In this document: positions 43,704 to 52,312 of the stretch, piece after piece
How positions within the stretch are numbered: position 1 is the first letter of the stretch
Layout: each line of letters opens with the position of its first letter
NCBI RefSeq assembly: GCF_039023475.1
Contig: NZ_JBCHVB010000005.1
Coordinates: 62,001 to 126,000, forward strand
Source: Erwinia sp039023475
GTDB taxonomy: Bacteria; Pseudomonadota; Gammaproteobacteria; Enterobacterales; Enterobacteriaceae
Length of the DNA stretch: 64,000 nucleotides
Reading direction: 5' to 3'
Notes under the pieces: model-generated
Seen by the model: the letters and a program-made list of their open reading frames with translations, nothing else
Databases searched by the model: none
Told to the model about the DNA's origin: nothing
Program-made: the position numbers and the translations under genes

Positions 43704-44660
43704 TCAGTCAGGTAATTCAAAATAGCTCAGTACTTCACAGCCGCGCCCCACCGACGGCGTGGCCACGACGCGAAGGCTGGCGATGTCAATCACGCTCAGC
43801 GTACCGTCATCCTCATTGGCAATCAGCAGCGTACGGTTATCGGGGCTGAAGCAGCCATCCATCGGTTTGTTGCCCACCTTCACCTCGCCGAGCGGCTTAA
43901 GATCGCCGTCGAACAGGCTGATGACCGGCTCCCCGTTGCCGACCGCCACCAGCAGTGAGCCATCGTCGCTGTAACGCACGATCTGACACGCCTTCTGATG
44001 CCCCGGTAAAGACAGCGTCTGACGAAGCTGATGGCTTTGCGCATCCAGCACGTAGAGCAGGGGCTGGCGGCTGTCGGTTGCCACAATATAGGGATGTCCC
44101 GGCGACGCCGCGATGCCGTTAATCGCACCTGGCATGGCGACATTATCCACCACTTTACCCTGCCCTGCGTGGAGTTCCAGCACGGTCACGGAAGCATCTT
44201 CTTCGTTTTCGGTAAACAGCTTACGGCCTGAGGGAAGGATCGTCAGCCGGTGCGAGTTGTGCGAAGGAAGATCGATTTTGCCAACGATTTTATCCGTGGC
44301 AGGGTCGATAACCAACACGACGCCGCTGTTTTCGCAGCTCTGGTAAACGTAGCCATCCCTCCCGAGCCGGGCGGTATGCGGCGCACTGAAGGGTCTGATA
44401 TCAATAAAGCCGGTGACCTGCCGTGTGAACAGATCGATCACCGCAATTTTATGGCCCGGGTGCGGATTATTGCCGTGCACGCCATCGCCAAAGATAGAGA
44501 CATACGCCTTATGCTGATCGGGCAGGATCAGCAACTCATGCGGTCGGGGCGGGAACGCGTTCAGCTCCTGCTCAACGGCGAACGTTTCTGGATTCAGAAA
44601 CAGGACATTGCTGCCCTGCTTGTCAACGGCGATAAGGCCGTAGCGGGTTTCCGGGGTCAT
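43704..44660 (-). CDS. YncE/YVTN-type beta-propeller protein without signal peptide
   Basis: This 318-residue protein is a repeat protein with about seven blades. Repeated phrases include YGLIAVDKQGSNVLFLNPET, KIAVIDLFTRQVTGFID, VVLVIDPATDKIVGKIDL and LSVIDIASLRVVATPSVG. It resembles surface or periplasmic YVTN proteins, but the N terminus (MTPETRYGLIAV) is not a signal peptide, so it should be cytoplasmic. The function is unknown. mug lies 8 bases downstream in the same direction. Confidence 0.78.
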   Translation of the reverse strand: MTPETRYGLIAVDKQGSNVLFLNPETFAVEQELNAFPPRPHELLILPDQHKAYVSIFGDGVHGNNPHPGHKIAVIDLFTRQVTGFIDIRPFSAPHTARLGRDGYVYQSCENSGVVLVIDPATDKIVGKIDLPSHNSHRLTILPSGRKLFTENEEDASVTVLELHAGQGKVVDNVAMPGAINGIAASPGHPYIVATDSRQPLLYVLDAQSHQLRQTLSLPGHQKACQIVRYSDDGSLLVAVGNGEPVISLFDGDLKPLGEVKVGNKPMDGCFSPDNRTLLIANEDDGTLSVIDIASLRVVATPSVGRGCEVLSYFELPD

Positions 44661-44710
44661 GGACGCCTCCTTTACTGTTCTGCTCTCCTTACACAGTAGT
44701 TCATGACCTT

Positions 44711-45634
44711 TCAGCCCGCCCTGAACGCCTCACGCAGCCAGCGGGTAAAACTGCTGACCGCCCGCGGTACCTGAGCCGACCAGGGGCGGACGATATAGAC
44801 CGTCTCAGCAAAAGCGCCCGCCGGCTGCCAGCCCGGCAGCAGCTCAACCAGGCTGCCCGTACTTAGCGCCGTGCGGGCGCTGAAGTCAGGCAGCAGCGCA
44901 ATGCCCAGCCCGTCGAGGGCGGCATCCCGGATCGATTCGCTGTTGTTGGTGGCAAAAGGACCGTTGACGGTTACCGACACGCTTTCACCTCCAGCTTCAC
45001 GCGGCGTGAAGATCCAGCGTGGCGCTTCGGTTCCCCTGGGGTAATAAAGGCACTGGTGATCCGCCAGCGCCTGCGGCGTCTCCGGCTTGCCGTGACGGGC
45101 GATATAGGCGGGTGAGGCGACCACCAGCGCGTGCGTGGTACAGAGCGGCTGTGCAACGTGAGTATCCGGCAGCGCCTCGCTGTGGCGAATGGCAAGATCA
45201 AACCCTTCACTCACCAGCGACACCAGCCTGTCGGAAACCTCAAGCTGAATGCGCACCTGCGGATGTTCCCGCAGGAAAGCCGTAATATGCGGCACCAGCT
45301 GCTGACGGGCAAAGGCGACCGGCGCGGTGATCCTGACCAGGCCTCGCAGCGGGCCAGCCGAATCACGCACGCTGAAAAAGCTCTGTTCAATCTGCGCGAA
45401 AGGGCCGCGCAGCTCCTCCACCAGCTTCTCTCCGGCCCGGGTCAGCCTCACCGTGCGGGTGGTCCGCGTCACCAGCGGCACGCCGGCCAGCTGCTCCAGC
45501 GCCTTTATTTTCTGGCTCATCGCCGCCTTGCTCACCTCCAGCCGCTCCGCCGCGCGGGTAAAGCTCCCCTGCTCAGCCAGCACCGTCAGCCAGTGCAGAT
45601 GCATCCACATCGCGTCGGTCTTCAGATCTTTCAT
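44711..45634 (-). CDS. LysR-family transcriptional regulator
   Basis: This 307-residue regulator has an N-terminal winged helix (LTVLAEQGSFTRAAERLEVSKAAMSQKIKALEQLAG) and a LysR substrate-binding domain (LRGLVRITAPVAFARQQLVPHI onward). It is of the AaeR/DsdC-like subgroup that acts on single neighbours. It is divergent from the tautomerase gene over 138 bases and most likely controls it. Internal in-frame ATGs (for example MWMHLHW) could also be the start. Confidence 0.85.
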   Translation of the reverse strand: MKDLKTDAMWMHLHWLTVLAEQGSFTRAAERLEVSKAAMSQKIKALEQLAGVPLVTRTTRTVRLTRAGEKLVEELRGPFAQIEQSFFSVRDSAGPLRGLVRITAPVAFARQQLVPHITAFLREHPQVRIQLEVSDRLVSLVSEGFDLAIRHSEALPDTHVAQPLCTTHALVVASPAYIARHGKPETPQALADHQCLYYPRGTEAPRWIFTPREAGGESVSVTVNGPFATNNSESIRDAALDGLGIALLPDFSARTALSTGSLVELLPGWQPAGAFAETVYIVRPWSAQVPRAVSSFTRWLREAFRAG

Positions 45635-45772
45635 GCTTATTGTTCACAATAGTAAATAATCCGTTTCAGTATAGCGCTTTTTCCCGGCGCTCATTCTGCG
45701 TAAGGTGAAGATCGCTTTTATCCAGCTTCGTCTGCCATCATCCGCCGCCGGAGCCCGCTCAAGGGGAAAATA

Positions 45773-46162
45773 ATGCCGTTACTTCAGTTTGATGTGATTC
45801 AGGGCCGTTCAGAATCTGAGATGCGTACGCTGCTGGATGCCGCTCACCGCGCCGTGCTGGCGGCCTTCAACGTGCCGGAGCGCGATCGCTACCAGATTGT
45901 TCATGAAAACAAAGCTTATCAGATGGTTTTTGAGGATACCGGGCTGGGCCTGACGCGCAGCGACAATCTGGTGATGGTCAGGGTCTTCACCAGTCCGCGC
46001 AGCGATGAGCAGAAGCAGTTCTTTATGGCCGAGCTTTGTCGGGAGCTGAAGGCGAGCTGTGGCATTTCCGGGGAGGATGTGATGATTAGCTTTTTCACTA
46101 ACGGTAAAGGCGACTGGAGCTTCGGCAACGGCGTGGCGCAGTATATGACCGGCGCGCTCTGA
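45773..46162 (+). CDS. tautomerase family protein
   Basis: This 129-residue protein begins Met-Pro, and Pro2 becomes the amino-terminal catalytic proline of the tautomerase superfamily. The sequence PLLQFDVIQGRSESEMRTLLDAAH and FSFFTNGKGDWSFG-like ISFFTNGKGDWSFGNG fit the Tautomerase_2 family of 4-oxalocrotonate-tautomerase relatives of double length. The substrate is unknown. AAGGGGAAA supplies the ribosome site. A divergent LysR regulator precedes it. Confidence 0.85.
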   Translation: MPLLQFDVIQGRSESEMRTLLDAAHRAVLAAFNVPERDRYQIVHENKAYQMVFEDTGLGLTRSDNLVMVRVFTSPRSDEQKQFFMAELCRELKASCGISGEDVMISFFTNGKGDWSFGNGVAQYMTGAL

Positions 46163-46237
46163 GAAGCTAACGGCACCTCAGCCCGATAATGCCGGGCTGA
46201 GGTAATCCCCGGCATAAACCGGGGAGAAAGCGCGCTA

Positions 46238-47389
46238 TCAGAAATCGTAGCGCAGGCGAACCAGGTTCATATCGCCCAGGTTGTCGGTGCTTGATGTGAA
46301 GACGTGTTCGTAGTCAACGCGGAAGCCGTAGTCCAGCTGGAAGGTGATCCCCACGCCGTTATCAATACGCTGGTAGTCACGACCGTTCACGAACTCCAGG
46401 CGGTCGCCCATAACGTAAGGCATAAACGACTTCAGCGCATACTGATTGACCGGAATGGTATAACCCGCCAGATATTCAATCCCCCAGGCATCACCAGCAA
46501 AGTAGTTATGCACATCCACTTTTTTGGTTGGCAGGAAGTTCTGGTAGTAACCGCCGCCCAGCGTGAAGGTCCAGCTATCAGGCTTCCAGCTAAGCGCCGT
46601 ACCGTAGATATTCTGATCGTACCGCTTCGCATCGCCGTTGCCAGGATTACGCATCTCCGCACGGGTATAGTTCCAGGCCGCGCCCCAGCTCAGATCCGGC
46701 GTCAGATGATAATCCACCGCCAGCGAGCCGCCGCCCTGACGCTTGTAGCGCAGGCCGTTCCCCGGCAGATATTCGCTGTCGCTGAACAGGTAAGAAGCAT
46801 ACACATCCGCATCGCCAAAGGTGTTTTTATACTTCAGCATCTTACGCGAGCGGTAGGAGCCATCGTAGTCGCCATTGATTCCGTTGCCGGAGGCCTGGCC
46901 GAGCATGTCGTAGTCCCAGATATCGGTTTTTGCGCCAACCGCGTCATAGTAAACGCTGTTCTGCTGACCAAAGGTTAGTTTGCCCCAGGTTTTGCTCTGC
47001 AAGCCGGTGTAAAGCATGCGACGGCTGGTGTCGTTGGCGCCCGGCGCGTAATGGTCATCCCAGTTAAAAAGTGCCGGAATATTGACGCCCAGTTCGTAAT
47101 AGCCAACCCAGCTAATATCATCAAACAGGTAATAATCCGCCTTGAAGCGGAAGCGGGAGCCGCCGTCAAAGCCGTTACGCTTGTAGGATCCCTTATCGCC
47201 ATCGCCGGTCATATTGTTGAACTGGGGACGGATGCTGCCGCCAACGGTGAAATTAAGACGGCTCAGCGGATCGCCGGCCTGTGGGTCCTGCTTGATTACG
47301 GTGATTTCTGCCTGTGCAGCAAATGAGGCTCCGCCCACTAAGAGTGCCAGACCAAGGGTCCGGCTTAAAACGCGCATTTTTGTTAACAT
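46238..47389 (-). CDS. outer membrane porin (Gram-negative porin family)
   Basis: This protein of about 383 residues has a signal peptide (MRVLSRTLGLALLVGGASFAAQA), a long series of alternating beta strands (FKADYYLFDDISWVGYYELGVN, GLQSKTWGKLTFGQQNSVYYD) and a C-terminal phenylalanine (MNLVRLRYDF), the outer-membrane assembly signal. It is not OmpC/OmpF itself but a distant relative. The ATG at 47389 is taken; the one at 47377 is nearly as good. The cargo is unknown. It is divergent from a GlpD-like gene. Confidence 0.8.
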   Translation of the reverse strand: MLTKMRVLSRTLGLALLVGGASFAAQAEITVIKQDPQAGDPLSRLNFTVGGSIRPQFNNMTGDGDKGSYKRNGFDGGSRFRFKADYYLFDDISWVGYYELGVNIPALFNWDDHYAPGANDTSRRMLYTGLQSKTWGKLTFGQQNSVYYDAVGAKTDIWDYDMLGQASGNGINGDYDGSYRSRKMLKYKNTFGDADVYASYLFSDSEYLPGNGLRYKRQGGGSLAVDYHLTPDLSWGAAWNYTRAEMRNPGNGDAKRYDQNIYGTALSWKPDSWTFTLGGGYYQNFLPTKKVDVHNYFAGDAWGIEYLAGYTIPVNQYALKSFMPYVMGDRLEFVNGRDYQRIDNGVGITFQLDYGFRVDYEHVFTSSTDNLGDMNLVRLRYDF

Positions 47390-47708
47390 TATGTATACCA
47401 GTAAAAGATTGCCCGCTATTGGGCGCGCAAAGAATACCCTGAGAGCTCCCGTTTTCATTCGTGATAAATGGCTGTTTTTTAGGGGTTATGCCAATTAATC
47501 CTTAAGCAAATATGTCTTCCGACGCATTTACTCATGAATATAATCATTTTGTGCGTTATTTTTGTTAAAAATGGTCCTGCACAGCGCCCGATAAATAAGG
47601 CGGAGTTCACTTTTCCACCGGGCCCTTTTTAGCCATTTGAGTTAACACTTGAACAACATATACTGGTTTTCCTCTCTTCTTCCGCCAGGTAAAACTCAGG
47701 AGCGACAG
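47390..47708. other. 319-base divergent porin/GlpD-like intergenic region
   Basis: The region is AT-rich in its middle (about 47480-47580) and must hold the two divergent promoters. I see no gene and no convincing operator. A GCCCGCTATTGGGC hairpin lies in the porin leader near 47411-47424. Confidence 0.5.
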
Positions 47709-49427
47709 ATGGCAGAACATGTTGGTGAACGCAGCGCGCTGCTTGCCAGGCTGCGGCAGACCTCCCATACGCCCGTACTGATTGTGGGCGGCGGCATCAA
47801 TGGCATCAGTACCTTCCGCGAACTTGCACTACAGGGGATCCCCGTGCTGCTGATCGAGCGCGGCGACTGGTGTCAGGCGGCCAGCGGGGCGCTGTCGAGA
47901 ATGATTCATGGCGGCCTGCGCTATCTGGAAACCGGCGAATTTGGCCTGGTGAAAGAGGCGGTTGAAGAGCGCAATCGCCTGCTGAAGAACGCGCCGCACT
48001 GCGTCTTCCCGCTGCGGACCACGGTGCCGGTAGACAGCTGGGGCGGCGGCATGATCGGTGCCGGTAAGCGTTTTCTGGGCCTTGGCGCCTCCCCCTCACG
48101 CCGGGGAGCGCTGCTGCTCAGGAGCGGTCTGGCGCTCTATGACGCCTGGTCAGGCCGCTACGGCGCGCTTCCACGCCACCAGCTCAATGACACCGCCGCG
48201 ACGCGCCAGCGGTGGCCCGGCTTTGCGGACTGGGTGAAATACAGCGCCGCTTACTATGATGCCTGGATAACCGCGCCGGAACGGCTGGGTTTTGAGCTGA
48301 CGGATGACACCCTGCAAGCCTGTCCGCAGGCGCTGGCGCTTAATTACCTCAGCCTGAAGCACAGCGATGGCGAAAAGATTACCCTCAGCGATACGCTGAC
48401 CGGCGAGGAGTTCACGCTGCAAACGCATGTCGTGGTTAACGCCACCGGTGCCTGGATCGACCGGCTCAACGGGGCGCTCAGCCCCACGGCTGCCGGCCAG
48501 AAGCTGATAGGCGGAACCAAAGGCTCCCATCTGGTCCTGCGCAGCCCCGAACTGCTGGCGATGCTTGATGGTGAGATGATCTATTACGAGAACCGGGACG
48601 GACGGGCCTGCCTCCTTTTTCCCTGGTACGGGAATGTCCTGGCGGGCACGACGGATATCCGCGTGGATGACCCGGACGGCGTCATCTGCGAAGCGGACGA
48701 GCAGCGCTATATTCTCGATTCCCTGAGGTTTATCTTCCCTCATTTATCCCTCAGCGACAGCGACGTCCTTTATACCTTTTCCGGCGTGCGTCCGCTGCCC
48801 GCGAGCAGTGCCGCCACCAGCGGCGCCATCTCACGCAACCACTCGCTGGTGCTGATCCCGCCCGGTCGTGAACGGGATTTCACCACCCTCTGTCTGGTCG
48901 GCGGCAAATGGACGACGTTCCGCAGCTTTGGTGAAGAGGCGGCCGATCGCGTTCTCAACCTGCTGGGCCAGCGCCGCAAAGTCAGTACAAAGGAGCGGGC
49001 GATTGGCGGCGGAAGGAATTACCCCGGCGAGGCGCGTAAACCGGCCTGGATAAAAGCCCTGAGCAGGGAGAGCGGACTGTCGACGGAGCGGATCGCTGAC
49101 CTGCTCTCACGCTACGGCACGCGGGCGCAGGCAATGGTGAAGTTCATGGTCAGCGAGCCGGATGCCCTACTGCATACGCTGCCCGACTGGAGCCGCAATG
49201 AGCTGCGCTATCTGATCCGTTATGAACAGGTACAAACGCCGGGCGACTTACTGATCCGCCGCACGCCGCTTGCCGTCAGCGGGCAGCTCACCGCCCCCGC
49301 CGTGGAGGAGATTACCCGGCTGCTCGCGCATGAGCGCGGCTGGACGGCGGCGCAATCGGAGCAGGAACGGGCGGCAATCAGCTCGCAGCTCAGGCGTGAG
49401 CATGGAGTTCATCTGTCAGAGGTGTGA
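47709..49427 (+). CDS. GlpD-like FAD-dependent glycerol-3-phosphate dehydrogenase/oxidase
   Basis: This is a 572-residue flavoprotein. The FAD dinucleotide-binding start TPVLIVGGGINGISTFRELALQG, then SRMIHGGLRYLETGEFGLVKEAVEER, GTKGSHLVL, YTFSGVRPLP and GGKWTTFRSFGEEA define the GlpA/GlpD family, with the C-terminal DAO_C domain. It stands alone without glpF, glpK or an obvious repressor gene, so it may act on glycerol-3-phosphate or on another polyol phosphate, as EryB does. The ATG at 47709 follows CAGGAG; the frame is open 20 codons further. Confidence 0.8.
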   Translation: MAEHVGERSALLARLRQTSHTPVLIVGGGINGISTFRELALQGIPVLLIERGDWCQAASGALSRMIHGGLRYLETGEFGLVKEAVEERNRLLKNAPHCVFPLRTTVPVDSWGGGMIGAGKRFLGLGASPSRRGALLLRSGLALYDAWSGRYGALPRHQLNDTAATRQRWPGFADWVKYSAAYYDAWITAPERLGFELTDDTLQACPQALALNYLSLKHSDGEKITLSDTLTGEEFTLQTHVVVNATGAWIDRLNGALSPTAAGQKLIGGTKGSHLVLRSPELLAMLDGEMIYYENRDGRACLLFPWYGNVLAGTTDIRVDDPDGVICEADEQRYILDSLRFIFPHLSLSDSDVLYTFSGVRPLPASSAATSGAISRNHSLVLIPPGRERDFTTLCLVGGKWTTFRSFGEEAADRVLNLLGQRRKVSTKERAIGGGRNYPGEARKPAWIKALSRESGLSTERIADLLSRYGTRAQAMVKFMVSEPDALLHTLPDWSRNELRYLIRYEQVQTPGDLLIRRTPLAVSGQLTAPAVEEITRLLAHERGWTAAQSEQERAAISSQLRREHGVHLSEV

Positions 49428-49797
49428 TCTTACTCAGAATTCCGGCACTTTATCCGGCAAGGCGGGTTCGCCCGCCTTCAGGTTAATCCCCTTAACGATA
49501 ATCCCGTCAGGCTATTCCCTTACCTCACCTTACCCGCTGATTAATAAGTTATTTAATCCTGACCTGCTGCCATAAAGCGAACGGAAACATCCGTTATCTG
49601 ATAAGCTTGCCATCAAAATTTAAATAAACCGTCAACAAACGGCAATAAACTGCGGGACGGGTCACATTTGCCTCACCGCCTTGCGCCTTGTCAGAGATAA
49701 TCCGCTGCATTAGATTGATGTGTTCTTCACTCACCGATCGGTTCTCTCCCCTTCCCGGCCACGGGCCGACGCGCGCTTCTGAGGATAATAAAAACTG
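49428..49797. other. 370-base region between the GlpD-like gene and opgB
   Basis: It holds a UUCG-capped hairpin (AAGGCGGGTTCGCCCGCCTT at 49459-49478, 8-bp stem) that probably ends the upstream message, then an AT-rich part and the opgB leader. No gene is visible. Confidence 0.6.
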
Positions 49798-52095
49798 ATG
49801 GGTTCCGAATTTCTCTCGCTGCTATTTTTTATCGCTTCGGTGCTGCTCTACTCCTGGAAAGCCGGGAGAAACAGGCTCTGGTTTTCGGCTATTTTGCTGT
49901 TTCTTGGCATCTATATCGTCCTCAATGCCACCATGCTGGCAAGTAATTATTTTACCGGCGAAGGCATTAATGACGCGGTGATTTATACCATTACCAGCAG
50001 CCTGAGCGGGGCGGGTATCAGCAAGTATATCCTGCCTGGGCTTGGCCTGACCGGCGGCCTGATCCTGCTGTTTTTACTGCTCTCATGGGTGCTGCGCCTG
50101 CGCAAGGGGCGACGGGCCAGCCCGCTCTACAGCCTGCTGGCGTTAATTCTGGCGCTGGCCTCCATTAACACCACGCCGGCCTACCAGCAGGTTTCCAGCC
50201 TGATTAAATCTCAGGTCGCGCGGGGCAGTTCAGATTTCTACACCCATTACAAAGTGCCGGGCAAGCAGCTGCGCGGCGACAAGCCGAACCTGGTCTATAT
50301 CTATGCCGAAAGCCTGGAGCGCACCTATTTTGACGAGAAAGCGTTTCCGGGGCTGGCGCCGGAGCTGAGCAGGCTGAAAAACAGCGCGCTCGATTTCAGC
50401 AATACGGAGCAGCTGCCCGGCACCGAGTACACGATTGCCGGCATGGTCGCCTCACAGTGCGGCATTCCCCTGTTTGCCCCCTTTGACGGCAACGCCTCCA
50501 GCTCGCTCTCCACTTTTTATCCGCAGAACGTCTGCCTGGGCGACATTCTGAAATCGTCAGGCTATCAGAACTACTTCTATCAGGGCGCCAACCTCAGCTT
50601 TGCCGGCAAGGATCTGTTTCTCTCTTCGCACGGCTTCGATCATCTGTATGGCCTGAATGAGCTGAAAAGCGTGGTCAAAGATCCCGCTTACCGCAACGAC
50701 TGGGGCTGGTATGACGACACGGTGCTGGACGTGGTCTTTGATAAATATCTGGCGCTGGCGAAGGAGGATAAGCCGTTCTCGCTCTTCGCGCTGACGGTGG
50801 ACACCCACCACCCGGACGGTTTTATCTCCCGCAGCTGCCGGCAAAAAAGCTGGTCTTATGAAGGGAAACCCAATAAATCTTTCGCCGCCGTCGCCTGTAG
50901 CCAGGAGCATATCGCCAGGCTGATTGAGCGCATCCGCGCCACGCCCTACTTTAAAAATACGATTATTGTGGTCAGTTCCGATCACCTGGCGATGAACAAT
51001 ACGGCCTTTAGCTATCTCAACCAGCACGAACGCCGCAACCTGTTCTTTATGCTGCGCGGCAGCGATGCCAGCAGCAGGGTCATTTCCGTAAAGCGCAGCT
51101 CGCTGGATAACGGTGCCACGGTGCTTGACGCCATGGGCGGCGATAACTTCATCGGGCTCGGGCGCAGTAGCCTTTCATCCCCTTCGCTGTCGGCCACCTA
51201 TCTCAATATTAAAGAGAAAATCAACGAGTGGAAGCCGGATGTCATCAAGCTCTGGAACTTCCCGAAAGCCATTTCGGATTACAGCATAGATACCGCAGGC
51301 AACACCTTCAGCTTCTCGGGCGTCCACTTCAAGCTGCCGCTGCTGCTGTCGGTCACGCCGGACAAGGTGGAGCCGAAATTTGACGTTTATCTTGCCGCGC
51401 CGCTTAAGCAGCAGCTGGCAAAATTTCCGCAGGACAGGAAATTTGTCTGGATAGACCGCTGCTTTAAAATGGGGAGCATCTGGGATAAGACGCTGGAGCT
51501 AAACAGCGGCCTCTGCGTGGCGGACGGTACGCTGGGCAGCCAGCCTGAAATCGTGCAGGTGTCGCCGGGCATCACTCAGGGGCATGTCGCGTTCCGCAAC
51601 GTCGGTAAGCAGAATGAGGAGCGCTATCAGCAGACGGTCACCCGCCTGCGCATCGCGGATAAAGATGTGAAATACACCTCGGACAGCATCCACTTTGCGC
51701 TGCCTGGCCTGCCGGAGCAGGTGCTGAAAGCGACCGGGCTCTCCTATATCGAACCCTGGGGCGGCCGCTGGTCCGACGCTAACCTGCTGCCTTCGGTAAC
51801 CCTTGAGTATCTGGAGCCGCTGCCAGCCGCTTTCGATCTTGAGCTGACCGCCCGCGCCTTTGGCGCCAACCGCGACCGGCCCTTCAGCGTAAAAGTGGGC
51901 AACGAAACGCAGCGGATTACCCTGGAAAGCGGCAATACGACCCAGCGCCTTCACTTCACTAATGCCGCCGGATCCCGCACGGTGGAAATCATCCCACCGG
52001 CCCCGGAAGAGACGGCGGAAGGCGCCATCGATGGCTTCGCCGCCCGCAGGCTCGGCATCGGGCTGGTGAGCCTGAAAGTTATTCCAGTCCGCTAG
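49798..52095 (+). CDS. opgB: phosphoglycerol transferase I
   Basis: This 765-residue inner-membrane enzyme (MdoB) moves phosphoglycerol from phosphatidylglycerol to periplasmic osmoregulated glucans. Three to four N-terminal membrane segments (about residues 1-140) precede a sulfatase-fold periplasmic domain with AESLERTYF, the nucleophile Thr in GTEYTIAGMVASQCG, DTHHPDGF and SSDHLAMNN. It is a full-length homologue of E. coli OpgB (763). GAGGATAATAAA precedes the ATG. Confidence 0.95.
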   Translation: MGSEFLSLLFFIASVLLYSWKAGRNRLWFSAILLFLGIYIVLNATMLASNYFTGEGINDAVIYTITSSLSGAGISKYILPGLGLTGGLILLFLLLSWVLRLRKGRRASPLYSLLALILALASINTTPAYQQVSSLIKSQVARGSSDFYTHYKVPGKQLRGDKPNLVYIYAESLERTYFDEKAFPGLAPELSRLKNSALDFSNTEQLPGTEYTIAGMVASQCGIPLFAPFDGNASSSLSTFYPQNVCLGDILKSSGYQNYFYQGANLSFAGKDLFLSSHGFDHLYGLNELKSVVKDPAYRNDWGWYDDTVLDVVFDKYLALAKEDKPFSLFALTVDTHHPDGFISRSCRQKSWSYEGKPNKSFAAVACSQEHIARLIERIRATPYFKNTIIVVSSDHLAMNNTAFSYLNQHERRNLFFMLRGSDASSRVISVKRSSLDNGATVLDAMGGDNFIGLGRSSLSSPSLSATYLNIKEKINEWKPDVIKLWNFPKAISDYSIDTAGNTFSFSGVHFKLPLLLSVTPDKVEPKFDVYLAAPLKQQLAKFPQDRKFVWIDRCFKMGSIWDKTLELNSGLCVADGTLGSQPEIVQVSPGITQGHVAFRNVGKQNEERYQQTVTRLRIADKDVKYTSDSIHFALPGLPEQVLKATGLSYIEPWGGRWSDANLLPSVTLEYLEPLPAAFDLELTARAFGANRDRPFSVKVGNETQRITLESGNTTQRLHFTNAAGSRTVEIIPPAPEETAEGAIDGFAARRLGIGLVSLKVIPVR

Positions 52096-52168
52096 TCCCC
52101 TGGCCTCCGGTTACCCCATCCGGAGGCCATTTCCCTTCAGTTTTCTGCTTATTTCCGCCCCTATACCG

Positions 52169-52195
52169 TCAAGTTTCCTTCACCTGTGCCGATGG
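52169..52195 (+). promoter_or_regulatory. sigma-28 (FliA) type promoter of the chemoreceptor gene
   Basis: TCAAGTTT, 11 bases, then GCCGATGG closely fits the FliA consensus TAAAGTTT-N11-GCCGATAA (7 of 8 and 6 of 8 positions). It lies about 120 bases before the chemoreceptor ATG. Chemoreceptor genes are classical FliA targets. Confidence 0.75.
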
Positions 52196-52312
52196 TAAAA
52201 GGCTGGGTGGGTTCAAATAATAAACCCTACTATTCAAGTGGTTAATAGTACCCTCCCGTAATCATATCGCCGGTGTAACCACCGCTTCTGTTTATCCATA
52301 GGGATCTTAGAA

